Assembly: GCA_020635535.1 (NCBI GenBank) | Contig: JACJZP010000017.1 | Coordinates: 1 to 64,000 of the forward strand | Length of the DNA stretch: 64,000 bases | Direction: 5' to 3' | Source of the DNA: Flavobacteriales bacterium | GTDB taxonomy: Bacteria > Bacteroidota > Bacteroidia > UBA10329 | In this document: piece by piece, positions 43,179 through 51,806 of the stretch | Layout of the letters: every line of letters begins with the position of its first letter | Numbering within the stretch: the first letter of the stretch is position 1 | Notes under the pieces: model-generated | What the model was told of the DNA's origin: nothing | Seen by the model: the letters and a program-made list of their open reading frames with translations, nothing else | The model's database searches: none | Made by a program: the position numbers and the translations under genes

Positions 43179-44588
43179 ATGGGCAGAAGACGGAAACAGA
43201 TACTCGAAAACGTGACCATCCTTGATATTGCAGACAAGGGGCAGGCGCTGGCGCGGGTGGATGAAATGGTGGTATTCGTAACGGGTGTGATTCCGGGCGA
43301 TGTGTGCGACATCATGATCAAGCGCAAGCGCAAGAACTACGCGGAGGGGCATGTGATGCGGGTGAAGGAGTTTTCGAAGCTGCGCATTGATCCCAAGTGT
43401 GGTTATTTCGGGGTGTGTGGCGGCTGCAAATGGCAGCATCTGACGTACGAGAAGCAACTGGAATTCAAGAACAAACAGGTGGGCGATGCGCTGCAACGCA
43501 TCGGGAAGGTGCAGGTGGAGGCGTTCGAGCCCATTCTCGGTTCGGCCAATGTGTTCGAGTACCGCAACAAGTTGGAGTTCAGCTTTTCGCACAAGCGTTG
43601 GCTGACGCAGGAGGAAATTGACAGCGGACAGGTGTTCGATGACGTGCCTTCACTTGGCTTTCACGTGCCCGGTCGTTGGGATAAGGTGCTCGACATCAAG
43701 CAGTGCCACCTGATGGGCGAGCCGAGCAATGCCATCCGCAACCGCGTGCGCGAAATGGCCTTGGCCAACGAATTCTCGTACTACAATCTGAACGAACAGA
43801 AGGGTTTTCTGCGCAACCTCATCGTGCGCAGCACCATGACGGGCGAATGGATGGTGATACTGAGCGTGGCGGAAGACCGTCCGAAGGATGTGAAGTTGAT
43901 TCTGGACACACTGGTGGCGGAATTCCCGCAGTTGGCTTCGGTGCTGTGGGTGTACAACAACAAGCCAAATGACACCATCGCTGACCTCGACATACAGGTG
44001 CACCACGGCAAGGACCACATTCTGGAGGAAATGGAAGGGTTGAAGTTCCGCGTGGGGCCGAAATCGTTCTACCAGACGAACGGTCCGCAGGCGTACGAGC
44101 TTTACAAAGTGGCGCGCGATTTTGCCGACCTGAAAGGCGATGAAGTGGTGTATGACCTTTACACGGGAACGGGAACCATCGCGCAGTTCGTGGCCAAAAA
44201 GGCCAAGAAGGTGGTGGGCATTGAATACGTGGAAGCCGCCATTGATGACGCGAAAGTGAACGCGGAACTGAACGGCATCGACAACTGCACGTTCTACGCA
44301 GGCGACATGAAGGATGTGTTCACGCAGGAACTCATTGCCAAGGAAGGGAAACCCGATGTGGTCATTACCGACCCGCCCCGTGCAGGCATGCATGCCGATG
44401 TGGTGGCGCGGTTGAATGAACTCCTACCCGACCGCATTGTTTATGTGAGTTGCAACCCGGCTACCCAAGCGCGCGATGTGCAGTTGCTGAGCCAGAACTA
44501 TGAGGTGAAGAAGGCACGGCCGGTGGATATGTTCCCGCATACGCATCATGTGGAGAGTGTTGTACTGCTTGAGCGAAGAACGACTTAA
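43179..44588 (+). CDS. rlmD: 23S rRNA (uracil-C5)-methyltransferase of the RlmD/TrmA family
   Basis: The 469-residue enzyme transfers a methyl group from SAM to C5 of a uridine in RNA. A TRAM domain leads (residues about 5-60). An Fe-S cluster site follows with CGYFGVCGGCKWQHL and a fourth cysteine in KQCHLMG. The SAM domain has VYDLYTGTGTIAQFVA and VITDPPRAGMH, and the catalytic cysteine lies in IVYVSCNPATQARD. The order matches RlmD (U1939) best, but RlmC- and TrmA-like roles are not excluded by sequence alone. It is GC-rich compared with its helicase neighbour and appears to be a single-gene unit. Confidence 0.9.
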   Translation: MGRRRKQILENVTILDIADKGQALARVDEMVVFVTGVIPGDVCDIMIKRKRKNYAEGHVMRVKEFSKLRIDPKCGYFGVCGGCKWQHLTYEKQLEFKNKQVGDALQRIGKVQVEAFEPILGSANVFEYRNKLEFSFSHKRWLTQEEIDSGQVFDDVPSLGFHVPGRWDKVLDIKQCHLMGEPSNAIRNRVREMALANEFSYYNLNEQKGFLRNLIVRSTMTGEWMVILSVAEDRPKDVKLILDTLVAEFPQLASVLWVYNNKPNDTIADLDIQVHHGKDHILEEMEGLKFRVGPKSFYQTNGPQAYELYKVARDFADLKGDEVVYDLYTGTGTIAQFVAKKAKKVVGIEYVEAAIDDAKVNAELNGIDNCTFYAGDMKDVFTQELIAKEGKPDVVITDPPRAGMHADVVARLNELLPDRIVYVSCNPATQARDVQLLSQNYEVKKARPVDMFPHTHHVESVVLLERRTT

Positions 44589-44760
44589 CGGCAGTAAGGC
44601 TGATGCGAATTACGAATGCCGCAAGCGGTACGAATATGACAAATTCTTTCCCTGAAACGCCATCAGCAACGACACAGCAATTCAGCCTATTCGAATATTC
44701 GTGGTTTATTCGTAATTAGCTTCGCTGAACTTACGTTTCGTATCAGCAGAAAAGTAATTA

Positions 44761-45363
44761 ATGTCAGCAGCTATGAACTTGGATAAGGACTTCTGGAACA
44801 ACCGCTATGCGGGAAATCAAATTGGTTGGGATGTAGGTGCGCCCACTACTCCGTTGAAGGAGTACATCGATACACTGACGGATAAGAGCATTCGAATTCT
44901 GATACCTGGTTGTGGGAATGCGTACGAAGCTGAATACCTGCACGAACAAGGTTTTGAGAACGTATATGTGATCGATATTGCTCCGCTGGCTTTGGAAGGA
45001 TTCAAGAAGCGGGCTCCGCATTTCCCAGAAGACCATCTTTTCTGCGGAGATTTCTTTGAGCACCAAGGCCAATACGACCTCATTCTGGAGCAGACCTTCT
45101 TCTGCGCACTCGACCCGAAAATGCGTTCAGATTATGCGAAGAAGATGCTCGAACTGCTGGCTCCCAACGGAAAACTATGTGGCTTGATGTTCTGCTTTGA
45201 ACTCACGGAGCAAGGGCCGCCATTCGGTGGTAGTGTAAAGGAATATGAAGGCTATTTCGATAACCTATTTGAGATTGCCAGCATGAAACCCTGCGAGAAT
45301 TCCATCAAGCCAAGATTGGGGAATGAACTGTGGGTGGAATTGGTAAAAAAGAGTGACCAGTGA
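44761..45363 (+). CDS. Thiopurine S-methyltransferase-like SAM methyltransferase
   Basis: The 200-residue protein belongs to the TPMT family: KDFWNNRYAGNQIGWDVGAPT at the N-terminus, the SAM loop RILIPGCGNAYEAEYL, YVIDIAPLALEGFKKR, CGDFFEH and YDLILEQTFFCALDP. TPMT enzymes methylate thiols, or sulfur, selenium and tellurium compounds in bacteria. The substrate is not defined here. It has no signal peptide and stands alone, followed by a repeat element at 45386-45483. Confidence 0.9.
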   Translation: MSAAMNLDKDFWNNRYAGNQIGWDVGAPTTPLKEYIDTLTDKSIRILIPGCGNAYEAEYLHEQGFENVYVIDIAPLALEGFKKRAPHFPEDHLFCGDFFEHQGQYDLILEQTFFCALDPKMRSDYAKKMLELLAPNGKLCGLMFCFELTEQGPPFGGSVKEYEGYFDNLFEIASMKPCENSIKPRLGNELWVELVKKSDQ

Positions 45364-45385
45364 ACAGCGACCAGTGAATAGTTAG

Positions 45386-45483
45386 GTCATTTTGAGCGAG
45401 ACTTTAGCGTAGTCGAGAACAATTCTCAGCACAGCTAAATCTCATGTATAAGATTCCTCGGTTCGTTCCTCACTCGGAATGAC
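45386..45483. repeat. 98-bp interspersed element with imperfect terminal inverted repeats
   Basis: The ends GTCATTTTGAGCGAG (45386-45400) and CTCACTCGGAATGAC (45469-45483) are inverted copies that match at 12 of 15 positions. The interior contains GTAGTCGAGAAC, AATCTCATG and ATTCCTCGGTTCG. A shortened relative lies at 14242-14295. Such non-coding elements are common in the gaps of Bacteroidota genomes and show no coding capacity, so they would need a transposase in trans if they move. Confidence 0.75.
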
Positions 45484-45488
45484 ACAGT

Positions 45489-46940
45489 TTACTCGGTTAC
45501 AACCAACCGCTTTACGCCAATTGCCTCTTCGGTAACCACCACAAGGTGGTAAGCTCCGGCTGGCCAAGTGGCCTGCAACCTTATGGATGAAGAACCATTC
45601 AGCGGTTGCTGATGCACAAGTTCCCCTAGCATATTGTACACTTGAAGCGTTCCGTGTACCGAATTGTTATCCCAAGAAACAGTAAAGACATCGGAGGTCG
45701 GATTAGGATAAACACCGAGCTCGATAGTTCTGTACTCTTCAATTCCAACGCCACTGTTAATGAATCCGTTGGCCAACGCCATGCGAGGTGCCATGTAGGC
45801 CATGATGGTATCGATGTAGGCTTGGCCCTTGGTTTCCGACATGTCGGAGTTTGTCGCACTCGCCTGCGTATGGTTCGGACAGCTCACATCCCACCATTGC
45901 CATGGCGATGATTCAACGGTTGGTCTAATGAGCGGATAAAGTCCTTTATACCCACCGTTATTGCTGTTTGCGATCTGCGAAACAGGGTCGCTGAGCATGG
46001 CCGAAACGTAACTCTGATTGTTACCCAGGAGACCTGAGATACGCTGCACATCCCGAGAACCCGAAACGTTAATGAGAAAATCTCCGGTAACGCTAACAAT
46101 AACGGCCCCGAAACCGAACGGCACGAACGGATTGCTTGGGCAATGCATGCTCACAATGGGCGGTTCACCAACCTCTATCCATGTACTGTCTCCTACCGCA
46201 CCGCCCAAAGACCCGATAAAGGACACCTCCGAACTGTAAGTGGGATAATTGGCCAAGTTCAACGGTCTGGTTTGTGTGCCATACACATTTCCAACCTCAG
46301 CAGAATCCACCAGTATATTCAATGTGCTTGGATCTAAGAATTTGGGCATATCCATTTCCTCGTAACGGTCAAATGTCCCGGTCCATACGGCCAGTTCAGC
46401 ACCTGTTCCCTCACCTATTACTGATATCCTGTCTGCATTGACAGCGTATGGATTGCCATTATCTGCACTCCATCTGAAAAAACGAACGGCATTCCTTACA
46501 TCCTGCATTCCTCTGTAGAGGGCGTTGATATATGTACTGGTACGTACTGATTGCTGTGAGGCGGCAGGATTCCATCCCAATCGATAATCGACCGCAGCCA
46601 CCACATAGCCATACTTTGCCAAACGGGTGCAGAGTTCCACAATGTGCGCATCGTCCTTGTTTCCAACACATTCCTGATTGTATGGGTACGAAATCATTTC
46701 GCCATCATGTACCACCAACACCACGGGCCTTGTGCTGACCGTATCGCCATCTGGAGTGTAAATATCCATGTGAAGGTCTTGAGCTACGGGAGACCCCGTA
46801 AGCACCGACAGGTTATTGCCGTAAACCACATCATGGGCAACAGACACCGAACTGAAAACCTCACCGAAGTATCGGTTCTGCGCGTTTGCCGTAATACCGA
46901 ACAACAACAGTAGAACGAGAGAAAGTAATGGTCGTTTCAT
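45489..46940 (-). CDS. Alpha/beta hydrolase-like protein lacking the nucleophile serine, with T9SS tail
   Basis: The 483-residue protein has a signal peptide (MKRPLLSLVLLLLFGITANAQ) and an alpha/beta hydrolase fold of the carboxylesterase type: DLHMDIYTPDGD, RPVVLVVHDGEM (oxyanion region), VVAAVDYRLGWNP and DVRNAVRFFRW. The nucleophile elbow, normally G-x-S-x-G, reads VIGEGTGAEL, so the expected serine is glycine and the enzyme is probably inactive. Residues about 400-483 are a T9SS type A domain (GVYPNPTSDVFTV ... GAYHLVVVTEEAI ... RLVVTE). Its tail closely matches that of the FG-GAP protein at 48088. It may act as a binding protein. Confidence 0.8.
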   Translation of the reverse strand: MKRPLLSLVLLLLFGITANAQNRYFGEVFSSVSVAHDVVYGNNLSVLTGSPVAQDLHMDIYTPDGDTVSTRPVVLVVHDGEMISYPYNQECVGNKDDAHIVELCTRLAKYGYVVAAVDYRLGWNPAASQQSVRTSTYINALYRGMQDVRNAVRFFRWSADNGNPYAVNADRISVIGEGTGAELAVWTGTFDRYEEMDMPKFLDPSTLNILVDSAEVGNVYGTQTRPLNLANYPTYSSEVSFIGSLGGAVGDSTWIEVGEPPIVSMHCPSNPFVPFGFGAVIVSVTGDFLINVSGSRDVQRISGLLGNNQSYVSAMLSDPVSQIANSNNGGYKGLYPLIRPTVESSPWQWWDVSCPNHTQASATNSDMSETKGQAYIDTIMAYMAPRMALANGFINSGVGIEEYRTIELGVYPNPTSDVFTVSWDNNSVHGTLQVYNMLGELVHQQPLNGSSSIRLQATWPAGAYHLVVVTEEAIGVKRLVVTE

Positions 46941-47105
46941 AGCTTTGATTTAACACCGTAATAGTACTTGGTCATCGGCCATCTCTTCATGACAAAGGTC
47001 ACGGAAGAGGTTCGGGTTCGTCATCTTTCTGTGTGATGCGGGTAACCTCGCTCACCTACGGTTCCGTTTTTCCTATGCACCTTCGCCACATCGAAAATCA
47101 AAATC

Positions 47106-48080
47106 ATGACGCTACCCAAACTTACTGTGCTGGCCACCATCATCGCTGGTATTTTTCTTCTGAGCAATTGTGCCGATAAACCGAAAGAGGCAACTCCCGA
47201 ATCGCAGACCATCACGGCACCTGAAAATTTCAATCGCGAAGGTGTGGCGGTCTTTTCGCAGAACTGTTCATCATGTCATCCCACCAAAGCGGGCGTTGAC
47301 AATGGCATTGCCCCATCGTTTGCCGAACTGAAAGCGGGCTACCTGAAGAAGAATACCACTGAGGAAGCCTTTGTAGCTTCCATGGTCGGATTTCTTTCTG
47401 CGCCAGCACAAAGCAAGTCTCAAATGCCCGAATTGTTTGACAAGTATGCGTTGATGCCCAATTTGGGATTTACCGATGAACAGTACGCGGCCGTTGCCAG
47501 ATACATCTACCATTCGGCCGTTGAAGATGTGAACTGGAACGAGAACCAGTATCAGCAGGATCTGGAATACCTGAAACACGCTCCGAAAGAAGCCACCAAC
47601 TACCTGAAGGAAGGCAAAGATCTGGCGTTGGCAACCAAGGCTGTTCTAGGCAAGAATCTGCTGAATGCCATACAGCAAAGAGGCACTGAACACGCGCTGG
47701 AGTTCTGCAACACAAGGGCCATTCCGCTTACCGATAGCATGGCAGTGGCCCTGAATGCAAGTATTAAACGGGTATCTGATAGGAATCGTAACCCGAACAA
47801 TGCTGCCAACCAACAAGAGTTGGATTACATTGCTTTCGCCAAAAATGAACTGGCCGAGGGCCGAACACCGAAGGGAAAATTGACCGAAATTGAGAACAAA
47901 GCCATTGGCTACTATCCTATTCTGACCAATAAGATGTGCCTGCAATGCCACGGAAAACCGCAGGCCGATATCACTCCAGAAACCTTGAGCATGATCGAGA
48001 AACTATATCCGAGCGATCTGGCCACGGGTTATGGCGAGAACGAACTGCGCGGCATCTGGGTCATCGAAATGGAAAAATGA
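47106..48080 (+). CDS. Dihaem cytochrome c / DUF3365 fusion lipoprotein
   Basis: The 324-residue protein has a lipoprotein signal peptide (ATIIAGIFLLSNC, cysteine 22). A class I cytochrome c domain follows: haem site CSSCH (54-58), with a possible methionine ligand in LFDKYALMPNL. The C-terminal half is a DUF3365 (Tll0287-like) domain with AIQQRGTEHALEFCNTRA and a second haem site CLQCH (278-282). It is thus a two-haem, membrane-anchored redox protein facing the periplasm. The DUF3365 part often senses or transfers electrons in redox-controlled kinases. Its redox partner is not known. It converges with the FG-GAP gene, 7 nt apart. Confidence 0.88.
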   Translation: MTLPKLTVLATIIAGIFLLSNCADKPKEATPESQTITAPENFNREGVAVFSQNCSSCHPTKAGVDNGIAPSFAELKAGYLKKNTTEEAFVASMVGFLSAPAQSKSQMPELFDKYALMPNLGFTDEQYAAVARYIYHSAVEDVNWNENQYQQDLEYLKHAPKEATNYLKEGKDLALATKAVLGKNLLNAIQQRGTEHALEFCNTRAIPLTDSMAVALNASIKRVSDRNRNPNNAANQQELDYIAFAKNELAEGRTPKGKLTEIENKAIGYYPILTNKMCLQCHGKPQADITPETLSMIEKLYPSDLATGYGENELRGIWVIEMEK

Positions 48081-48087
48081 TCTTTGG

Positions 48088-51000
48088 TCATTTTGTTGTG
48101 ATCAACCGCTCCACACCGATAAACTCATCCGTAAGGAGCATGAGCTGGTAATTTCCCGCTGGCCACGTGGCTTCCAATCTGAGCGATGAAACCCCATTGA
48201 TCGCTTCCTGATGGACGAGTCTGCCCAGCATATCGCGTATCTCCAACATTCCTTCCACCGAAGCATCGCGGAAGCTGACGGTGAAAACATCCTTCGCAGG
48301 GTTCGGATAGACCTGCATGGCGTTGTGGTCAATTTCGGCCACATTTGGACATAGATCAACCTCAATCTCAATAAAGGCAGTATCTGAACAACCCTCAGCA
48401 TTCTCGTAGGCATAGCCTATCTCATGTGTGCCCTCATTAGCTTCGGCCGGGTCGAATTCGTTTCCATTTACACCGGGCCCGAAGTAAACACCACCGGCTG
48501 GTTGCCCTGTTAGCTGTGCGAATTCAATGAAATCGTCAATACAGAAGTAGTAATACGATGAGGTTAGCGTTGCTTCAGGACTTTCCAACACCTCAATATC
48601 CACATAGGCCGTATCGGCACAACCCACTCCTTCATCATAGCCGTAGGCCAACGAGAACGTTCCTGCTCCTGCATCCATTGGGTCGAACTGATTGTTGTTG
48701 ACGCCCGGGCCGAAATAATAGCCACCTGCTGGTGTGCCAGTGGTCAGTTCAAGCGTGCCATAATTCATACAGAGTGTGTCTGTGCTCAGTGTGAATGAAG
48801 CAGGGACGGCTTCCATCACTTCCACCATCACGGTGGCTGTGTCCAAACAGGCCTCATTCTCTACCACGTAATGCAATGGGAACATGCCCACACCCAGATC
48901 TTGAGCGGTTACCTGAGTTTGCGTCTGCGAGAGGATGGTCCATTCTCCACCTGAAGGAGAACCATACTGCGCCAACGGAATCGGGTCGGCACCGATACAG
49001 ATGGTTTCGAATGGGAAATTGTTGAATGCCTCTGCATCGGGGTAAACGGTATAAGTAGCCGAATCGGTAAGCGTGAAGCACTGCGCGGGATCGGTGTAGG
49101 TGTAATACAACACATGCTGTCCGAGACCTGCGGCCGATGGATTGAAGATGCCATTGACCACCTCGGGGCCGCTGTAATCTCCACCCTGCGGACTTCCACC
49201 CACAAGAGCCACTTCATCATCCGTTATGCACAGATCGGCCTGAAACACGGGGTTGAGATTGACATTCGGTGCCAAGTTCACGGTAACCTCCACTCCCGCT
49301 GGAATGATGTCGCAATCGCCCACTTGGTTGGTGATGGTAACCGTGTAATTTCCAGATTCATCAACATCAATGGATGGTGTGGTTGCGCCCGTGCTCCACA
49401 GATACGAGAACCCACCAGTTGCGGAAAGAGTCACGCTTTCGCCTTCGCAAAGCTGCGTGCTTCCAGAAGCTTCAATGAAAGCGGAACTGTTGAGAATGAC
49501 CGACACGTTCTGCGTGTTGAAGTTGAGTGCCGAAATATCCATGGCGTTATCCTCGTTGAAATCGCCAAGGGCAATGAATTCGGGATAATTGTCTGTGGAA
49601 AAGGTCTGCGGACTATCGAAGGTACCATCTCCGTTGCCGGTGAGCAGCGCCACTTTATTCTCCAGCGGATAGCTGATGAGCAGGTCTTTTTCGCTGTCTC
49701 CATTGATCAACGCCCAACTGATCTGCCCGGGAATGGTACCCGTTCCGAGGAATGTGTTCTGCGCTGCTTGAAAGGTGCCATCGCCATTACCCGCAAAGAA
49801 GGAAATACTCGAAGAACCATTGTTCACAACCACCAGATCCAACTCCTGATCATTGTTGAAATCGGTGATGGTGATGGAACGCGGATTGGCTCCTGTTGAA
49901 TAATCGACAGCGCCAAGGAATCCGTTCGTTTGGTTATTGATGCGTACTGAAATGCTGTTCGACTGGTCGTTCGAGACCACCACATCGCCAAAGCCATCTC
50001 CGTTGAAATCGTCAGAAGCAATGCCGCTCGGATAAGAGCCCGTGCTGACCGTGAATGGTCCTGTAAACGAATCGGAACCCGAGTTCATGAACACATAAAC
50101 CGCGTCTCCGTTGGAATGGCAGAAGGCCAGATCGGGCAACAGGTCGTTATTGAAATAACCAACGGTCAGCCAACGGTCGCCACCACCTGTGGGTGTTGTA
50201 TAAACATCCTCATCGGCAAAGTTTCCCGAACCATCATTGTGCAGAATAAGCAGGTTTCCGCCATTGGTTACAATCGCAATATCGAGGTCGAGGTCGCCAT
50301 CCACATCAATGGCTTTGATGTCGGAGGCTCCCCCACTTGTAGGGAAATGAACGGTTGGCAGAAAGCTGCCATCGCCAACGCCTTTCATAAAGCTCAACTG
50401 GTACGGAAGACTTGAAGAAGCCGTAATGATATCCTTGTGGTTGTCGCCATCGAAATCCTCGGCCACCAATCCTCTGGCAAATCCATCGGTTCTGAGTTCC
50501 ACAGGGCCGAAGGTGCCGTCTCCGTTGCCTTTCAGCAGCGTAATGTAGCCTTCGCCATAGCAGGCCGTGAACATGTCAGACAGACCATCTTCGTCAAAAT
50601 CGGCAAGCACCCCGCTTCTGGCCGAACCGAAGGCCGTGCTTCGCGGTGCCACCGTAGCTGCCAATTGGCTTGTATTGATCAAACTACCAACGCTTCCAGA
50701 ACCAGAAATGACCCACGCCACATCATCGAAACCCGTGTCATCCACATTACCTACAAAGATCTTGTCGGGCTGCGCCACGATATTGGTTTGGGTTTGAAAG
50801 GTGAGATTGCCCTGTGCATCGCCTGTCCAGATGTACATGCGGTTGAAGGTCTCAGCCACGAGGTCGTAGTAATTGTCTCCGTTCAGATGGGCCAATACGC
50901 AGTTGGTATTCGGACCTGAATAAGCCATGGTGACCGTGTTTTCAGCACCGAAACTGCCATCACCATTTCCCAAATAATAGGAAACCGTGGTTGTGTAAGG

Positions 51001-51636
51001 CGAATAACCGATGGCGATGTCCGCGTGAGTATCTCCATTGATGTCGCCCATCGTGATGTCGTAGATCTTGTTCGGAATGTCCGTCAGCGTGTCGAGAACA
51101 TTGAATGTGCCATTGCCCATTGACTTCAACGCGTAAACGGCACTATCTTGCTGAACAGAATACATCACATCCATCAGGTTGTCGCCATCCACATCGGCCA
51201 GTTCGATCTCGCGGTCTAAACTGGGATTGAGACCCAACGCGTAGGTTACAGCCGTTCCGAAAGTGCCATCACCGTTACCAGGAATGAACGTCAGGTTGTC
51301 GCCAGTTCCGCGCAAACACACCAGAATATCATCATGCTGATCGTTGTTGAAATCGCCTACCTTCACGTCTTCGGCCGAGCCATTGAAACCACCGATCACC
51401 AACTGCGGCTGAAACGTGCCATCGCCATTACCGATGAAGATGGAAACGCTGCCTTCGAGGTAATTCGCGGCCACACCATCCTTGTGCTGATCCTCATTGA
51501 AATCGGCCACGGCAACGGCATTCGGTCCATCGCCTGCATCATAGCGCACATCATCATTCGGGTCGAAACAGATGGATTGCGCATGCAGCGCGTTGGCAGA
51601 AACGGCCAAAAGCAAAGAGAGTATCAGTTTTTTCAT
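48088..51636 (-). CDS. FG-GAP/VCBS repeat beta-propeller adhesin-like protein with T9SS tail
   Basis: The start ATG 51636 gives a signal peptide (MKKLILSLLLAVSANALHAQS) and about 1182 residues. Roughly twelve FG-GAP/VCBS repeats run to about residue 755. Each has the calcium-binding loop D.(N/D).D...D(I/L) with a GDGTF turn, for example FNEDQHKDGVAANYLEGSVS, VGDFNNDQHDDILV and GNGDGTFQAAQ. Ig-like/PKD segments (about 760-1080) follow, then a T9SS type A domain (VYPNPAKDVFTVSF ... GNYQLMLLTDEFIG). Such proteins are surface adhesins or sugar-binding proteins of gliding bacteria. The gene is in a single-gene unit, divergent from 51807 with 170 bp between. Confidence 0.88.
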   Translation of the reverse strand: MKKLILSLLLAVSANALHAQSICFDPNDDVRYDAGDGPNAVAVADFNEDQHKDGVAANYLEGSVSIFIGNGDGTFQPQLVIGGFNGSAEDVKVGDFNNDQHDDILVCLRGTGDNLTFIPGNGDGTFGTAVTYALGLNPSLDREIELADVDGDNLMDVMYSVQQDSAVYALKSMGNGTFNVLDTLTDIPNKIYDITMGDINGDTHADIAIGYSPYTTTVSYYLGNGDGSFGAENTVTMAYSGPNTNCVLAHLNGDNYYDLVAETFNRMYIWTGDAQGNLTFQTQTNIVAQPDKIFVGNVDDTGFDDVAWVISGSGSVGSLINTSQLAATVAPRSTAFGSARSGVLADFDEDGLSDMFTACYGEGYITLLKGNGDGTFGPVELRTDGFARGLVAEDFDGDNHKDIITASSSLPYQLSFMKGVGDGSFLPTVHFPTSGGASDIKAIDVDGDLDLDIAIVTNGGNLLILHNDGSGNFADEDVYTTPTGGGDRWLTVGYFNNDLLPDLAFCHSNGDAVYVFMNSGSDSFTGPFTVSTGSYPSGIASDDFNGDGFGDVVVSNDQSNSISVRINNQTNGFLGAVDYSTGANPRSITITDFNNDQELDLVVVNNGSSSISFFAGNGDGTFQAAQNTFLGTGTIPGQISWALINGDSEKDLLISYPLENKVALLTGNGDGTFDSPQTFSTDNYPEFIALGDFNEDNAMDISALNFNTQNVSVILNSSAFIEASGSTQLCEGESVTLSATGGFSYLWSTGATTPSIDVDESGNYTVTITNQVGDCDIIPAGVEVTVNLAPNVNLNPVFQADLCITDDEVALVGGSPQGGDYSGPEVVNGIFNPSAAGLGQHVLYYTYTDPAQCFTLTDSATYTVYPDAEAFNNFPFETICIGADPIPLAQYGSPSGGEWTILSQTQTQVTAQDLGVGMFPLHYVVENEACLDTATVMVEVMEAVPASFTLSTDTLCMNYGTLELTTGTPAGGYYFGPGVNNNQFDPMDAGAGTFSLAYGYDEGVGCADTAYVDIEVLESPEATLTSSYYYFCIDDFIEFAQLTGQPAGGVYFGPGVNGNEFDPAEANEGTHEIGYAYENAEGCSDTAFIEIEVDLCPNVAEIDHNAMQVYPNPAKDVFTVSFRDASVEGMLEIRDMLGRLVHQEAINGVSSLRLEATWPAGNYQLMLLTDEFIGVERLITTK

Positions 51637-51806
51637 GAGCGGATTTTGAATCGGTTTAGAGGCTACTAAGTGACGAATTTCTTCGACATCCGAAAGTACT
51701 TCCATGGAATGGATGACACAACCTAAAGTACTTTTGAATTACGTTTTCTAACTACAAATTATTCAGTATTTGTTCCTAAATACCATGTAATGACTATATT
51801 TCAAAC

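Noticed and set aside
51729..51736. TACTTTTG, an exact match to the Bacteroidota -7 promoter element TAnnTTTG, 70 bp before the TPR-like gene
   Set aside because: No TTG element is present at the expected -33 distance, and an 8-bp pattern with two free positions is expected by chance, so I do not list it as a promoter.
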